Assembly: GCF_017813235.1 (NCBI RefSeq)
Contig: NZ_JAGISH010000010.1
Location: 1-64,000 of the forward strand
Reading direction: 5' to 3'
Source: Sagittula salina
GTDB lineage: Bacteria > Pseudomonadota > Alphaproteobacteria > Rhodobacterales > Rhodobacteraceae
DNA length: 64,000 bases
Position numbers and translations under genes: made by a program. The notes under the pieces are model-generated. The model saw only the letters and a list, made by a program, of their open reading frames with translations, ran no database searches and was not told where the DNA came from. Position 1 is the stretch's first letter, and every line of letters starts with the position of its first letter. Shown here piece after piece: positions 40,500 to 48,890 of the stretch.

Positions 40500-42026
40500 A
40501 TGAAACTGGGCGTTCTCGGCATGATGGTTGTGGCGGGCACCATGATGGCTGCGGGCGGAACCTGCGCACAGGCTCTTTCGGACGCTCACCTGAGTGTGAT
40601 CCCCCGGACCGCGGCCGAGCGTGAGCGCATCAAGGGCGTGCTGAAGCCGCCGACGGATTTTGGCACGCCCCAACGCTTTGAGGATATGCCCGGCGGCGGC
40701 GCAACGGTCCGCGCGCGGGACACGGCGGATGCCTTCTCGCAACCGTCCGGCAATATCTCGTTCGAGCGGGAGTTGGACTTCAAGGTCGGCAACGGGCTCT
40801 TCCGGAAAGTTTGGGTTTCCGCGCCCTCCTCGACGCTGGCCTCCGACGGGCTGGGGCCGCTCTACAACGCGCGCTCCTGCCAGCGCTGCCACCTGAAGGA
40901 CGGGCGCGGCCATCCCCCGGAGGGACCGGAAGACACGGCGATTTCCATGTTTCTGAGGGTCTCCGTGCCCGGCGGGTCCGAGGATCTGATCAAGGAGATC
41001 AAAGGCTATATTGCCACGCAGCCCGACCCGACCTACGGGCTTCAGCTGCAGGATTTCGGACTCCCCGGCCACGCGGCGGAGTACCGTCTGGATATTTCAT
41101 ACGAAGAACGAGAGGTTTTACTGTCCGGCGGCGAAGCGATAGCCCTGCGCGTGCCAACCTATCGGGCAAAGGATCTCGGCTACGGTCCGCTGGGGGAGGG
41201 CGCGATGCTGTCCCCTCGCGTGGCGCCGCAGATGATCGGGCTGGGCCTTCTGGAGGCGGTGCCAGCCGATGATATCGTAGCGCTGGCCGACCCGGAGGAC
41301 GCCGATCGCGACGGCATATCCGGTCGCGCGCAGATTGTCTGGTCGGCAGAGTTCGACCGCCCCATGCTGGGCAGATTCGGCCTGAAAGCGGGCGCTCCAA
41401 CGATCAAGGAGCAGTCCGCCGCGGCCTTTGTGGGCGATATCGGGATTTCCAACCCGATCTTCCCGGATGGCGCTGGCGAATGTACCGACGCGCAGGTCGA
41501 CTGCCGCGCCGCCCTGCACGGTGATCAGGACGACCGTGGTTTCGAGATCGACGGCGAAGGGCTCGACCTTGTGACCTTCTATTCGCGCAACCTCGGGGTG
41601 CCGGGACGACGCGGGGCGGACAAAACGGAGGTTTTGCGCGGCAAGGAGGTTTTCTACCGGACCGGCTGCCAGTCCTGCCACAACCCGAGCTTTGTCACGC
41701 ATCGTCTGGAGGACCAACCGGAGCAGTCCTTCCAGTTGATATGGCCGTATACGGATATGCTGCTGCACGATATGGGGCCGGGGCTGGCCGACGGGCGACC
41801 GGAGGCACGGGCCGACGGAACAGAGTGGCGGACCCCGCCTTTGTGGGGGATCGGTTTGACCGCCACCGTGTCCGGGCATAGCTATTTCCTGCACGACGGT
41901 CGGGCGCGGTCGCTGCTGGAGGCGGTGCTGTGGCATGGCGGCGAGGCGCAGGCGCAGCGCGACACCGTGGTGGAAATGCCGCCGGAAGATCGCGCCAACT
42001 TGTTGAAATTCCTGGAGAGCCTGTAA
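40500..42026 (+). CDS. DUF1111 di-heme cytochrome-like thiol oxidoreductase
   Basis: This 508-residue exported protein has a signal peptide to about residue 24. Two haem-binding C-x-x-C-H sites are present: CQRCH at 127-131 and CQSCH at 390-394. The intervening sequence matches DUF1111 (COG3488, often labelled thiol oxidoreductase), related to MauG-like di-haem proteins. It sits between two imelysin genes, a repeated arrangement in iron-acquisition loci, where a periplasmic redox role on iron is suspected. Its stop shares one base with the next start (TAATG). Confidence 0.88.
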   Translation: MKLGVLGMMVVAGTMMAAGGTCAQALSDAHLSVIPRTAAERERIKGVLKPPTDFGTPQRFEDMPGGGATVRARDTADAFSQPSGNISFERELDFKVGNGLFRKVWVSAPSSTLASDGLGPLYNARSCQRCHLKDGRGHPPEGPEDTAISMFLRVSVPGGSEDLIKEIKGYIATQPDPTYGLQLQDFGLPGHAAEYRLDISYEEREVLLSGGEAIALRVPTYRAKDLGYGPLGEGAMLSPRVAPQMIGLGLLEAVPADDIVALADPEDADRDGISGRAQIVWSAEFDRPMLGRFGLKAGAPTIKEQSAAAFVGDIGISNPIFPDGAGECTDAQVDCRAALHGDQDDRGFEIDGEGLDLVTFYSRNLGVPGRRGADKTEVLRGKEVFYRTGCQSCHNPSFVTHRLEDQPEQSFQLIWPYTDMLLHDMGPGLADGRPEARADGTEWRTPPLWGIGLTATVSGHSYFLHDGRARSLLEAVLWHGGEAQAQRDTVVEMPPEDRANLLKFLESL

Positions 42027-43027
42027 TGTCGAGACCCCTCACCTGTTGTATCGCCCTCTGTGCCAGCCTGTGGTCGGGCGCGGGATGGGCCACGCCCGAC
42101 CCTGTCGCGGTGGTGAAGTCTGAGGTACTGCCCGGTTTCGAGACGCTCGCCGAGAAGGCGCAGGTGCTGGAAGATGCGGCGCAGGCCGATTGCAGCCCCG
42201 ACAGTGACGCTCTGCGCGCGGCATGGGCTGACGCTTTTGACGCTTGGGTGCGGGTCAGCCACCTGCGCTTTGGCCCGGCGGAAGTGGCTGATCGCGCCTT
42301 CGCTCTGGCCTTTTGGCCGGACACCCGAAACGCGACGCCGAAAAGCCTGCAAGGTCTGATCGCGGCGGAGGACCCGGTGGTGGAGTCGGTGGAAGCCTTC
42401 GGCCAGGTCTCGATCGCGGCACGTGGGTTCTATGCGCTGGAATACCTGCTTTTCGATCCGGCCTTTGCGCAGGAATCACACTACAGCTGTGCGCTGACGC
42501 GGGCCGTCGCGCGCGACACGTCGGAGATTGCAGAAGCCATTTTCGTCGATTGGCAGACCTTTGCGCAGGAGTTTGATGCAGAAAGCGACCGATACCGCTC
42601 TACAGAGGAAGCGTTGCAGGAGCTTTTCAAGGCTGTGACCTCCGGGCTCCAGTTCACCTCCGACACGCGGATCGGACGTCCGATGGGCAGCTTTGACAAA
42701 CCGCGTCCGACCCGGGCAGAGGCGCGCCGGTCGGAGCGGTCAATACGGCATGTTCGCCTGTCTCTGGAAGCAACCGAAAGCCTTGCCCTGGCGCTGGCGG
42801 CCGATGCCCCAAAGGTAGCGGCAGAGATCCGTGAGGCCTACGAGAAAGCATTTGCGGAAATCGACGCGCAGGAAAGCCCGATCTTTGCCGGGGTAGACAA
42901 CCCGGCGGGGCGCTTCCGGGTGGAACTGCTGCAAGCGGCGGTCGAACGCGTCCGCACTGTGGTGGGTGCCGAACTGGGCCCGGAACTGGGCGTCATCGCC
43001 GGGTTCAATTCGCAGGATGGAGACTGA
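42026..43027 (+). CDS. second imelysin-family protein
   Basis: This 333-residue exported protein has a signal ending about residue 22 (LWSGAGWA). The imelysin helix is present as RGFYALEYLLFD at 133-144, but the histidine of the usual H-x-x-E is Tyr 136 here, so the site differs from the first imelysin in the operon. The rest is helical, with two cysteines, 56 and, later, one in HYSCALTRAV. It is coupled to the DUF1111 gene by a one-base overlap. A paired but distinct iron-binding role is inferred. Confidence 0.87.
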   Translation: MSRPLTCCIALCASLWSGAGWATPDPVAVVKSEVLPGFETLAEKAQVLEDAAQADCSPDSDALRAAWADAFDAWVRVSHLRFGPAEVADRAFALAFWPDTRNATPKSLQGLIAAEDPVVESVEAFGQVSIAARGFYALEYLLFDPAFAQESHYSCALTRAVARDTSEIAEAIFVDWQTFAQEFDAESDRYRSTEEALQELFKAVTSGLQFTSDTRIGRPMGSFDKPRPTRAEARRSERSIRHVRLSLEATESLALALAADAPKVAAEIREAYEKAFAEIDAQESPIFAGVDNPAGRFRVELLQAAVERVRTVVGAELGPELGVIAGFNSQDGD

Positions 43028-43028
43028 A

Positions 43029-44108
43029 ATGCTGTCACGCAGGGGCATGTTGAGCGGGATGGTCGCGGCAGGGCTGATGCCCGCACGCGGATGGTCCGAT
43101 GTGGGCGCGCCCCGCTTTCTCGCTGCGGCCAAGGACGGATCGGGCTATGCGTTGCACGGCGTCTCGGAGGCGGGTGAGAGCTTGTTCTCGGTCGCGTTGC
43201 CCGCGCGCGGCCACGCGGCGGCGGCCCACCCCGAGCGCGCGGAGGCGGTAGCCTTTGCCCGCCGGCCCGGGACCTACGCCGTTGTTCTGGATTGCCTTTC
43301 CGGAAGGGTGAAGGCCGAGATGGCAGCACCCGCCGGGCGGCACTTCTACGGCCACGGAGCGTTTTCGCCGGACGGCTCGGTGCTGTATACTCCGGAGAAC
43401 GACTTCGAGAATGCGGCGGGCGTGATCGGCATGTGGGACGTCTTTGGCGGCTATCGGCGGCTGGGCGAATTCCCGTCGCACGGGGTCGGCCCGCACGAAT
43501 TGCGGCTGATGCCGGACGGCGGTTCCCTGGTGATCGCGAACGGCGGGATCGAGACCCACCCCGACGCCGGGCGGGCAAAGCTGAACCTGCCCATGATGGC
43601 CCCGAACCTCGCCTATGTTTCGCTTTCGGGAGAGGTGATGGAGGTGGTGGAGCCCCCCGCCGGAGAGCACCTGAATTCCATGCGGCACCTCGTGGTGGAT
43701 GCCATGGGCCGCGTGGCGTTGGCCCTGCAATGGCAGGGTGATGTGGCGGAGGCCCCGGCCCTGCTGATGCTGCATCGGCGTGGCGAGGCGCCAGTCTGGG
43801 CCAGTGCGGAGGGGCCGCGCCACGACGCCATGCAGGGCTACGCGGGCAGTGTATCCTTCTCCGGCGATGGGATGCAGGTGGCGATCACCTCGCCGCGCGG
43901 CGGACGGGTGCAGGTATTCGAGGCAGGGACCGGGCACTTCGTGCACGAAGTGCTGCTCGAGGACGTCTGCGGACTGGCGCCAGGGGCCACAGGGTTCGTT
44001 GCCTCCACCGGCATTGGCGGCTTTCACTGCATCGAAAACGGTACCGCGCGCGCAATGCAGGCCCACAAGGTTGCCTGGGACAATCACATCGTGCCCATCG
44101 GCGCCTGA
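43029..44108 (+). CDS. DUF1513 beta-propeller-like periplasmic protein
   Basis: This 359-residue protein starts MLSRRGMLSGMVAAG, a twin-arginine-type signal. Conserved blocks AFARRPGTYAVVLDC, RHFYGHGAFSPDGSVLYTPEND (in part: GHGAFSPDG) and GVGPHELRLMPDG match DUF1513, predicted to fold as a beta-propeller. ATG 43029 starts one base after the imelysin stop with GGAG upstream; an in-frame ATG at 43017 is a weaker choice. It closes the imelysin-DUF1111-imelysin-DUF1513 set known from iron-regulated loci. Confidence 0.88.
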   Translation: MLSRRGMLSGMVAAGLMPARGWSDVGAPRFLAAAKDGSGYALHGVSEAGESLFSVALPARGHAAAAHPERAEAVAFARRPGTYAVVLDCLSGRVKAEMAAPAGRHFYGHGAFSPDGSVLYTPENDFENAAGVIGMWDVFGGYRRLGEFPSHGVGPHELRLMPDGGSLVIANGGIETHPDAGRAKLNLPMMAPNLAYVSLSGEVMEVVEPPAGEHLNSMRHLVVDAMGRVALALQWQGDVAEAPALLMLHRRGEAPVWASAEGPRHDAMQGYAGSVSFSGDGMQVAITSPRGGRVQVFEAGTGHFVHEVLLEDVCGLAPGATGFVASTGIGGFHCIENGTARAMQAHKVAWDNHIVPIGA

Positions 44109-44218
44109 ATCCACGCCTCGGCGCGGAAACGCCGCAATTTCGGGCATTTGCTTCAATCTCATGCGAGCGGGACAAGTTACCGTCTTGCGCCCGCCTGCGC
44201 GACAGGCACAAAGACGGC

Positions 44219-44803
44219 ATGAGCAATCGTCTGACCATCGTCGTCGTCGAGGAAGACCGGGATCGAGCGATCTCGATCATGGATGCCCTTCAGGCCGGGG
44301 GCGACTTTGACGTGCATGTGATCGGCAATGTCTCGGCGCTCGCCCGGCGTATCGCCGCGCTCAGTCCGGACGTGGTGCTGATCGACGCCGGCAACCCAAC
44401 CCGTGACATGCTGGAGGAACTGACGCTGGCATCAGGTCCGCTGGAGCGTCCGGTGGCCATGTTCGTCGGCGGTGCCGCAGGCGGTCTAGCGCGCGAGGCG
44501 ATCGAGGCGGGGCTGTCGGCCTATGTGGTCGACGGGCTGCACCCGGATCGGCTGAAGCCCGTTCTGGACGCGGCCATCGCGCGATTCCAGATGTCGCAGC
44601 AAATGCGCCGTGAATTGATTGAGACGCGGCGCGCGCTCGAGGAACGCAAGGTCATCGACCGCGCCAAGGGCGTGCTGATGAAGGCGCGCGGCATCGACGA
44701 GGCAGCGGCCTACGCCCTGCTTCGCAAGGCTGCGATGGATCAGGGCCGCCGGGTAGCGGAGGTGGCAGAGGCCATCGTCACCACGGCGGGACTTCTGACA
44801 TGA
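44219..44803 (+). CDS. nasT: nitrate-responsive antiterminator NasT
   Basis: This is a 194-residue protein. The N-terminal receiver-like domain (IVVVEEDRDRAISIMDAL, VVLIDAGNP with the aspartate) is followed by an ANTAR RNA-binding domain at about 135-190 (RKVIDRAKGVLMKARGIDEAAAYALLRK). NasT binds two-hairpin leader RNAs to block termination, and NasS holds it inactive until nitrate is present. The gene overlaps nasS by four bases (ATGA). A terminator-bearing leader of the expected kind lies ahead of nrtA at 45973-46257. Confidence 0.94.
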   Translation: MSNRLTIVVVEEDRDRAISIMDALQAGGDFDVHVIGNVSALARRIAALSPDVVLIDAGNPTRDMLEELTLASGPLERPVAMFVGGAAGGLAREAIEAGLSAYVVDGLHPDRLKPVLDAAIARFQMSQQMRRELIETRRALEERKVIDRAKGVLMKARGIDEAAAYALLRKAAMDQGRRVAEVAEAIVTTAGLLT

Positions 44804-45972
44804 AAGTGGTAGAGCTTCCAGTGGCTTACGTCCCGCTTGTGGATGCGGCACCGCTCATCGTCGCACAGGAGATGGGCTTCGCGGAGGCCGAGGGCATCGC
44901 GCTTGATCTTGTGCCTGCCTCGTCCTGGTCGAGCTTGCGTGACATGCTGGCCTTTGGCCGGGTGGACGCGGCCCATATGCTGTCGACCATGCCGGTCGCG
45001 ATGGCCTTGGGGCTGGGTGGCGTGCGGCAGGAGATCGCCGCCGTTTCGGTCTTGTCGGTCAACGGCGACGTCATCGGCGTGAGCCGCGCGCTGGAACAGA
45101 AGATGCGCGACAGGGGATATTTCTTTGACTTCGCGGACCCGGTGAGGGCCGCAGAAGTGCTGGCCGACGTGGTCGAGAGGCCAATCACCTTCGGCGTACC
45201 CTTTCCCTTTTCCATGCATCGCGAACTGCTGGATTACTGGATTTCCGGCACCGCGCTGGCCGGCACCCGCTACGAGGTGCGCACCGTGCCGCCGCCGCTG
45301 ATGGCACGGGCGCTGGCAGACGGCGACGTGGACGCCTTCTGTGTCGGAGAGCCGTGGGGCTCACTTGCCGTGGACAGCCGCGCCGGGGCTCTGCTGCTGC
45401 CGGGCAACGCGATCTGGGCCTTCTGTCCTGAAAAGGTGCTGGCCGTGCGCAGCGATTGGGCGGAGACAGAACCGCATCTGCTGGGGCGGTTGATGCGCGC
45501 CGTCTGGAAGGCGGGGCGCTGGCTGGAGGCCGGTGACCGGCGTGGTGCTGCAGCGGAAATTCTGTCGCGTGGGCGCTACCTCGATGTGCCGGCGGAGATG
45601 ATCGACCGCAGTCTTTCGGGGCGATTGACCGTCTCCGGCCATGGCGAGCAGCGGGATTGCCCGCGTTTCGTGATCTTTCACGACGGCGCCGCAACGTTTC
45701 CATGGCGCAGTCAGGCAAAGTGGATCGGAGCCCGGCTGGCGGGGCGTAACGGGCTGGACCTCGCACCGGCTATGGAAACGGCGGGCGCGGTCTTTCGCAG
45801 CGATATCTACCGCCAGCAGCTGGCCGGCAGTGGGGCGGAGATGCCCGGTGCGTCGGACAAACTGGAGGGTTCGATTCTGGAACCTACCGCCGTGGCATCT
45901 CGGAACGGGCAGCTTGCCCTCCTGCGAAACGCGTTCTTCGACGGGCGTGTTTTTGACCCGCTCAAGGGATAG
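44800..45972 (+). CDS. nasS: nitrate sensor NasS
   Basis: This 390-residue protein is of the NrtA/CmpA periplasmic-binding fold but lacks any signal peptide (MKVVELPVAYVPLVDAAPL), so it is cytoplasmic. This is the mark of NasS, which binds nitrate or nitrite and releases NasT. Conserved ligand-pocket blocks include HMLSTMPVAMALG, FPFSMHRELLDYW and CVGEPWGSLAV. It is translationally coupled to nasT. Homologous blocks recur in the exported NrtA next door. Confidence 0.93.
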   Translation: MKVVELPVAYVPLVDAAPLIVAQEMGFAEAEGIALDLVPASSWSSLRDMLAFGRVDAAHMLSTMPVAMALGLGGVRQEIAAVSVLSVNGDVIGVSRALEQKMRDRGYFFDFADPVRAAEVLADVVERPITFGVPFPFSMHRELLDYWISGTALAGTRYEVRTVPPPLMARALADGDVDAFCVGEPWGSLAVDSRAGALLLPGNAIWAFCPEKVLAVRSDWAETEPHLLGRLMRAVWKAGRWLEAGDRRGAAAEILSRGRYLDVPAEMIDRSLSGRLTVSGHGEQRDCPRFVIFHDGAATFPWRSQAKWIGARLAGRNGLDLAPAMETAGAVFRSDIYRQQLAGSGAEMPGASDKLEGSILEPTAVASRNGQLALLRNAFFDGRVFDPLKG

Positions 45973-46015
45973 CGCCCCTTATTTGGGCAAAGTTTACGGC
46001 ATCGCGCCCTGACCT

Positions 46016-46048
46016 GCGACAGGATGCCGCTGCACCGCAGCATGTCGC
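46016..46048 (+). ncRNA. structured leader hairpin upstream of nrtA
   Basis: GCGACA (46016-46021) pairs with TGTCGC (46043-46048), enclosing an inner GCTGC/GCAGC stem. A further TCCCGA/TCGGGA hairpin lies at 46121-46135. These are candidates for the NasT recognition hairpins, but the typical hexaloops could not be assigned with confidence. Confidence 0.45.
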
Positions 46049-46143
46049 TTGATCGGGGACGGCATTTGCGGAAATCTCGAATCACCGGGTCGCAAGGACG
46101 TGGCCTGGTACGACATTCCATCCCGACGATCGGGAACACCGGG

Positions 46144-46211
46144 CACCGTAGCTCACCGCCTTGCGCTTCTCCTCCCGCGCCGGGCAGTGACTACGGTGTT
46201 TTTTTGTTTTT
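46144..46211 (+). terminator. leader terminator before nrtA, likely NasT-controlled
   Basis: CACCGTAG (46144-46151) pairs with CTACGGTG (46191-46198) over a 39-base loop and is followed by TTTTTTTGTTTTT. It lies 47 bases before the nrtA ATG. In known NasTS systems such a leader stop is overridden by NasT when nitrate is present. Confidence 0.75.
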
Positions 46212-46257
46212 CGGGCTCTTGCAGGGCCACGACTGAAGAAAAAGGGACGACGCGACC

Positions 46258-47622
46258 ATGAAGACATTCCTTGCCGCCCTCGTCGCCACGACGGCGCTCG
46301 TGACCCCGGCCTACGCGGAACTGGCACTTGAAAGGGACGAACTGAAGTTCGGATTTATCAAGTTGACCGACATGGCGCCGCTCGCGGTCGCCTATGAACA
46401 GGGCTATTTCCTCGATGAAGGGCTGTTTGTGACACTCGAAGCGCAGGCCAACTGGAAGGTGCTGCTGGACGGTGTGATCGACGGGCAGCTGGACGGTGCG
46501 CATATGCTGGCCGGGCAGCCTCTGGCCGCCACGATTGGCTACGGCACACAGGCGCATATCATTACGCCCTTTTCCATGGATTTGAACGGCAACGGGATTA
46601 CCGTGTCGAATGCCGTCTGGGACGCGATGAAGCCGAACGTGCCGGTGATGGACGACGGTCGCCCGCAGCACCCGATCAGCGCCTCGGCGCTGAAACCGGT
46701 GGTCGAGGACTACAAGGCCGAAGGAAAGCCATTCAACATGGGTATGGTCTTCCCAGTTTCGACGCACAACTATGAATTGCGCTACTGGCTCGCCGCTGGC
46801 GGCCTGAACCCCGGCTATTACAGCCCCGAGAACATCTCTGGGCAGATCGACGCGGACGTGCTGCTGTCGGTGACGCCGCCGCCGCAGATGCCCGCCACGC
46901 TGGAGGCAGGGACCATCGATGGCTACTGCGTCGGCGAACCCTGGAACCAGGCCGCAGTCTTCAAGGGGATCGGCGTACCCGTGATTACGGATTACGAGCT
47001 GTGGAAGAACAACCCCGAGAAAGTCTTTGGGATCACGGCGGAATTTGCGGAAGAGAACCCCAACACCACGCTCGCCGTTACCAAGGCTCTGATCCGCGCC
47101 GCCATGTGGCTGGACGAGAACGACAACGCCAACCGGATGGAGGCGGTGAAGATCCTCAGCCAGCCGGAATACGTCGGAGCCGACGCCGAGGTGATCGCCA
47201 ATTCGATGACCGGAACCTTCGAGTACGAGAAGGGCGACAAGCGCGAAGTGCCCGATTTCAACGTCTTCTTCCGGTACAATGCCACACAGCCCTACTACTC
47301 GGATGCCGTGTGGTACCTGACTCAGATGCGTCGCTGGGGCCAGATCGCGGAGCCTCAGCCGGACTCCTGGTACGATGAGGTGGCGAAGTCGGTCTACAAG
47401 CCGGGGGTATACCTTCAAGCGGCGCGGCTGCTGGTCGATGATGGGCTGGCAAACGAGGCAGATTTCGATTGGGAGAGCGACGGCTACAAGGCCGCCACTC
47501 CGGCCGCCGACGTGATCGACAGCATCGGCTACGACGGTCGCACGCCCAACGCTTATCTCGACAGCCTGCCCATCGGCCTGAAGGGCGATCAAACGGTCGT
47601 GGGCACGGAAGTCAAAGGGTGA
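46258..47622 (+). CDS. nrtA: nitrate ABC transporter, periplasmic binding protein NrtA
   Basis: This 454-residue protein has a Sec signal [20 protein letters not shown] cut at about 20. It is an NrtA/NasF-type binding protein with [45 protein letters not shown] and [10 protein letters not shown]. These blocks parallel those of cytoplasmic NasS, consistent with common origin. The fold binds nitrate and hands it to NrtB. Expression should depend on read-through of the leader terminator just upstream. Confidence 0.93.
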   Translation: MKTFLAALVATTALVTPAYAELALERDELKFGFIKLTDMAPLAVAYEQGYFLDEGLFVTLEAQANWKVLLDGVIDGQLDGAHMLAGQPLAATIGYGTQAHIITPFSMDLNGNGITVSNAVWDAMKPNVPVMDDGRPQHPISASALKPVVEDYKAEGKPFNMGMVFPVSTHNYELRYWLAAGGLNPGYYSPENISGQIDADVLLSVTPPPQMPATLEAGTIDGYCVGEPWNQAAVFKGIGVPVITDYELWKNNPEKVFGITAEFAEENPNTTLAVTKALIRAAMWLDENDNANRMEAVKILSQPEYVGADAEVIANSMTGTFEYEKGDKREVPDFNVFFRYNATQPYYSDAVWYLTQMRRWGQIAEPQPDSWYDEVAKSVYKPGVYLQAARLLVDDGLANEADFDWESDGYKAATPAADVIDSIGYDGRTPNAYLDSLPIGLKGDQTVVGTEVKG

Positions 47623-47650
47623 TCCTCGGAAAAATCCCTGCGCCCGCGAA

Positions 47651-47723
47651 TGAATACGGGCGCAGAAATCGCTCTGAATACGGGGTTGCACAATCCATGC
47701 ACCGCCCATGCACAACCCATGCA
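47651..47723. repeat. phased repeats between nrtA and nrtB
   Basis: TGAATACGGG occurs at 47651 and again at 47675. Then TGCA occurs four times at 47687, 47698, 47709 and 47720, exactly 11 bases apart. The whole lies in a 180-base gap without a gene. Confidence 0.75.
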
Positions 47724-47802
47724 CACCGCAACGCAGCATTCGCGGTTTGCCCAGATATTGAGCAACGACCGGCATGAAGCCGCGACGTAGCGAGGACCCG
47801 AA

Positions 47803-48885
47803 ATGACCACCCTCGATCCGAATTTTTCCGCCGATGCCGACCGCGAAGAACGGCGCGCCCGGCTTTTCACCCGCATCAGCCACGCCGACAAATGGTTTCA
47901 GGTTCTGGGGCTGTCATGGGTCACGCCCGTGCTGAAGGCCGCCGCCGGTGACAATCCTCAGGCGCAGATGAAGGAGATCTGGCGCCTGCTGGTCGTGCCG
48001 GTCCTGGCGATCGTCGGCTTCCTGCTGCTGTGGGGCACGCTGGCGCCGAAGGTGCAGACCAGTCTTGGCGCGGTGCCGGGGCCCGCGCAGGTCTGGGAAG
48101 AGGCGGTGAACCTCCACGCGGACGCACAGGCCAAGGCCGAAAAACGCGACAAGTTCGAAGCCATGGTTGCCAAGCGCAACGACAAGCTGATCGCCGCAGG
48201 CAAGGCCGATCAGGTGAAGGACGTGGCCTATACCGGCGCGCCGTCCTACTATCAGCAGATCTGGACCTCCATCCAGACGGTGTTCGCGGGTTTTCTGGTC
48301 GCCACATTGGTCGCCGTGCCGCTGGGCATCCTGGCCGGTCTGTCGCCCACCGCGAACGCCGGGTTGAACCCGCTGATCCAGATCTTCAAACCGGTCTCGC
48401 CGTTGGCGTGGCTGCCCATCGTGACGATGATCGTCTCGGCCCTCGCCGCGAATGACGGCGGTTTGTTCCCGAAATCGTTCATTATCTCCGCAATTACCGT
48501 GACGCTCTGTTCCCTCTGGCCAACGCTGATCAACACATCCCTGGGGGTGGCAAGCATCGACAGGGATCTGGTGAACGTCTCCAAGGTGCTGAAGATGAAC
48601 ACATGGACAAAGATCACCCGGCTGGTGCTGCCCTCTGCTCTGCCGCTGATCTTTACCGGGCTTCGGCTCTCGCTGGGCGTGGGTTGGATGGTTCTGATCG
48701 CTGCCGAGATGCTGGCGCAGAACCCGGGCCTGGGCAAGTTCGTCTGGGACGAGTTCCAGAACGGATCGTCCTCCAGCCTCGCCAAGATCATGGTGGCGGT
48801 CTTCACCATCGGGATCATCGGCTTCTTGCTGGATCGTGTGATGTACGCGCTGCAGTCCCTCTTTACCTTCACCAACCAGCGGTGA
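47803..48885 (+). CDS. nrtB: nitrate ABC transporter permease NrtB
   Basis: This is a 360-residue membrane protein. It has one N-terminal helix (about 65-85), a long soluble insert of about 70 residues rich in Lys/Asp/Ala, then five or so helices of the BPD_transp_1 fold (from about 150). The EAA loop, as INTSLGVASIDRDLVNVSKVL, is the contact for the ATPase. The N-terminal helix plus insert is the usual form of alphaproteobacterial NrtB. It is followed after five bases by the fused ATPase gene. Confidence 0.93.
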   Translation: MTTLDPNFSADADREERRARLFTRISHADKWFQVLGLSWVTPVLKAAAGDNPQAQMKEIWRLLVVPVLAIVGFLLLWGTLAPKVQTSLGAVPGPAQVWEEAVNLHADAQAKAEKRDKFEAMVAKRNDKLIAAGKADQVKDVAYTGAPSYYQQIWTSIQTVFAGFLVATLVAVPLGILAGLSPTANAGLNPLIQIFKPVSPLAWLPIVTMIVSALAANDGGLFPKSFIISAITVTLCSLWPTLINTSLGVASIDRDLVNVSKVLKMNTWTKITRLVLPSALPLIFTGLRLSLGVGWMVLIAAEMLAQNPGLGKFVWDEFQNGSSSSLAKIMVAVFTIGIIGFLLDRVMYALQSLFTFTNQR

Positions 48886-48890
48886 GCGCC

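Noticed and set aside
47687..47723. TGCA cluster between nrtA and nrtB as further BoxR sites
   Set aside because: The spacing is N7, not N6, the inner bases do not match CTATAW, and no -10-like hexamer overlaps them.
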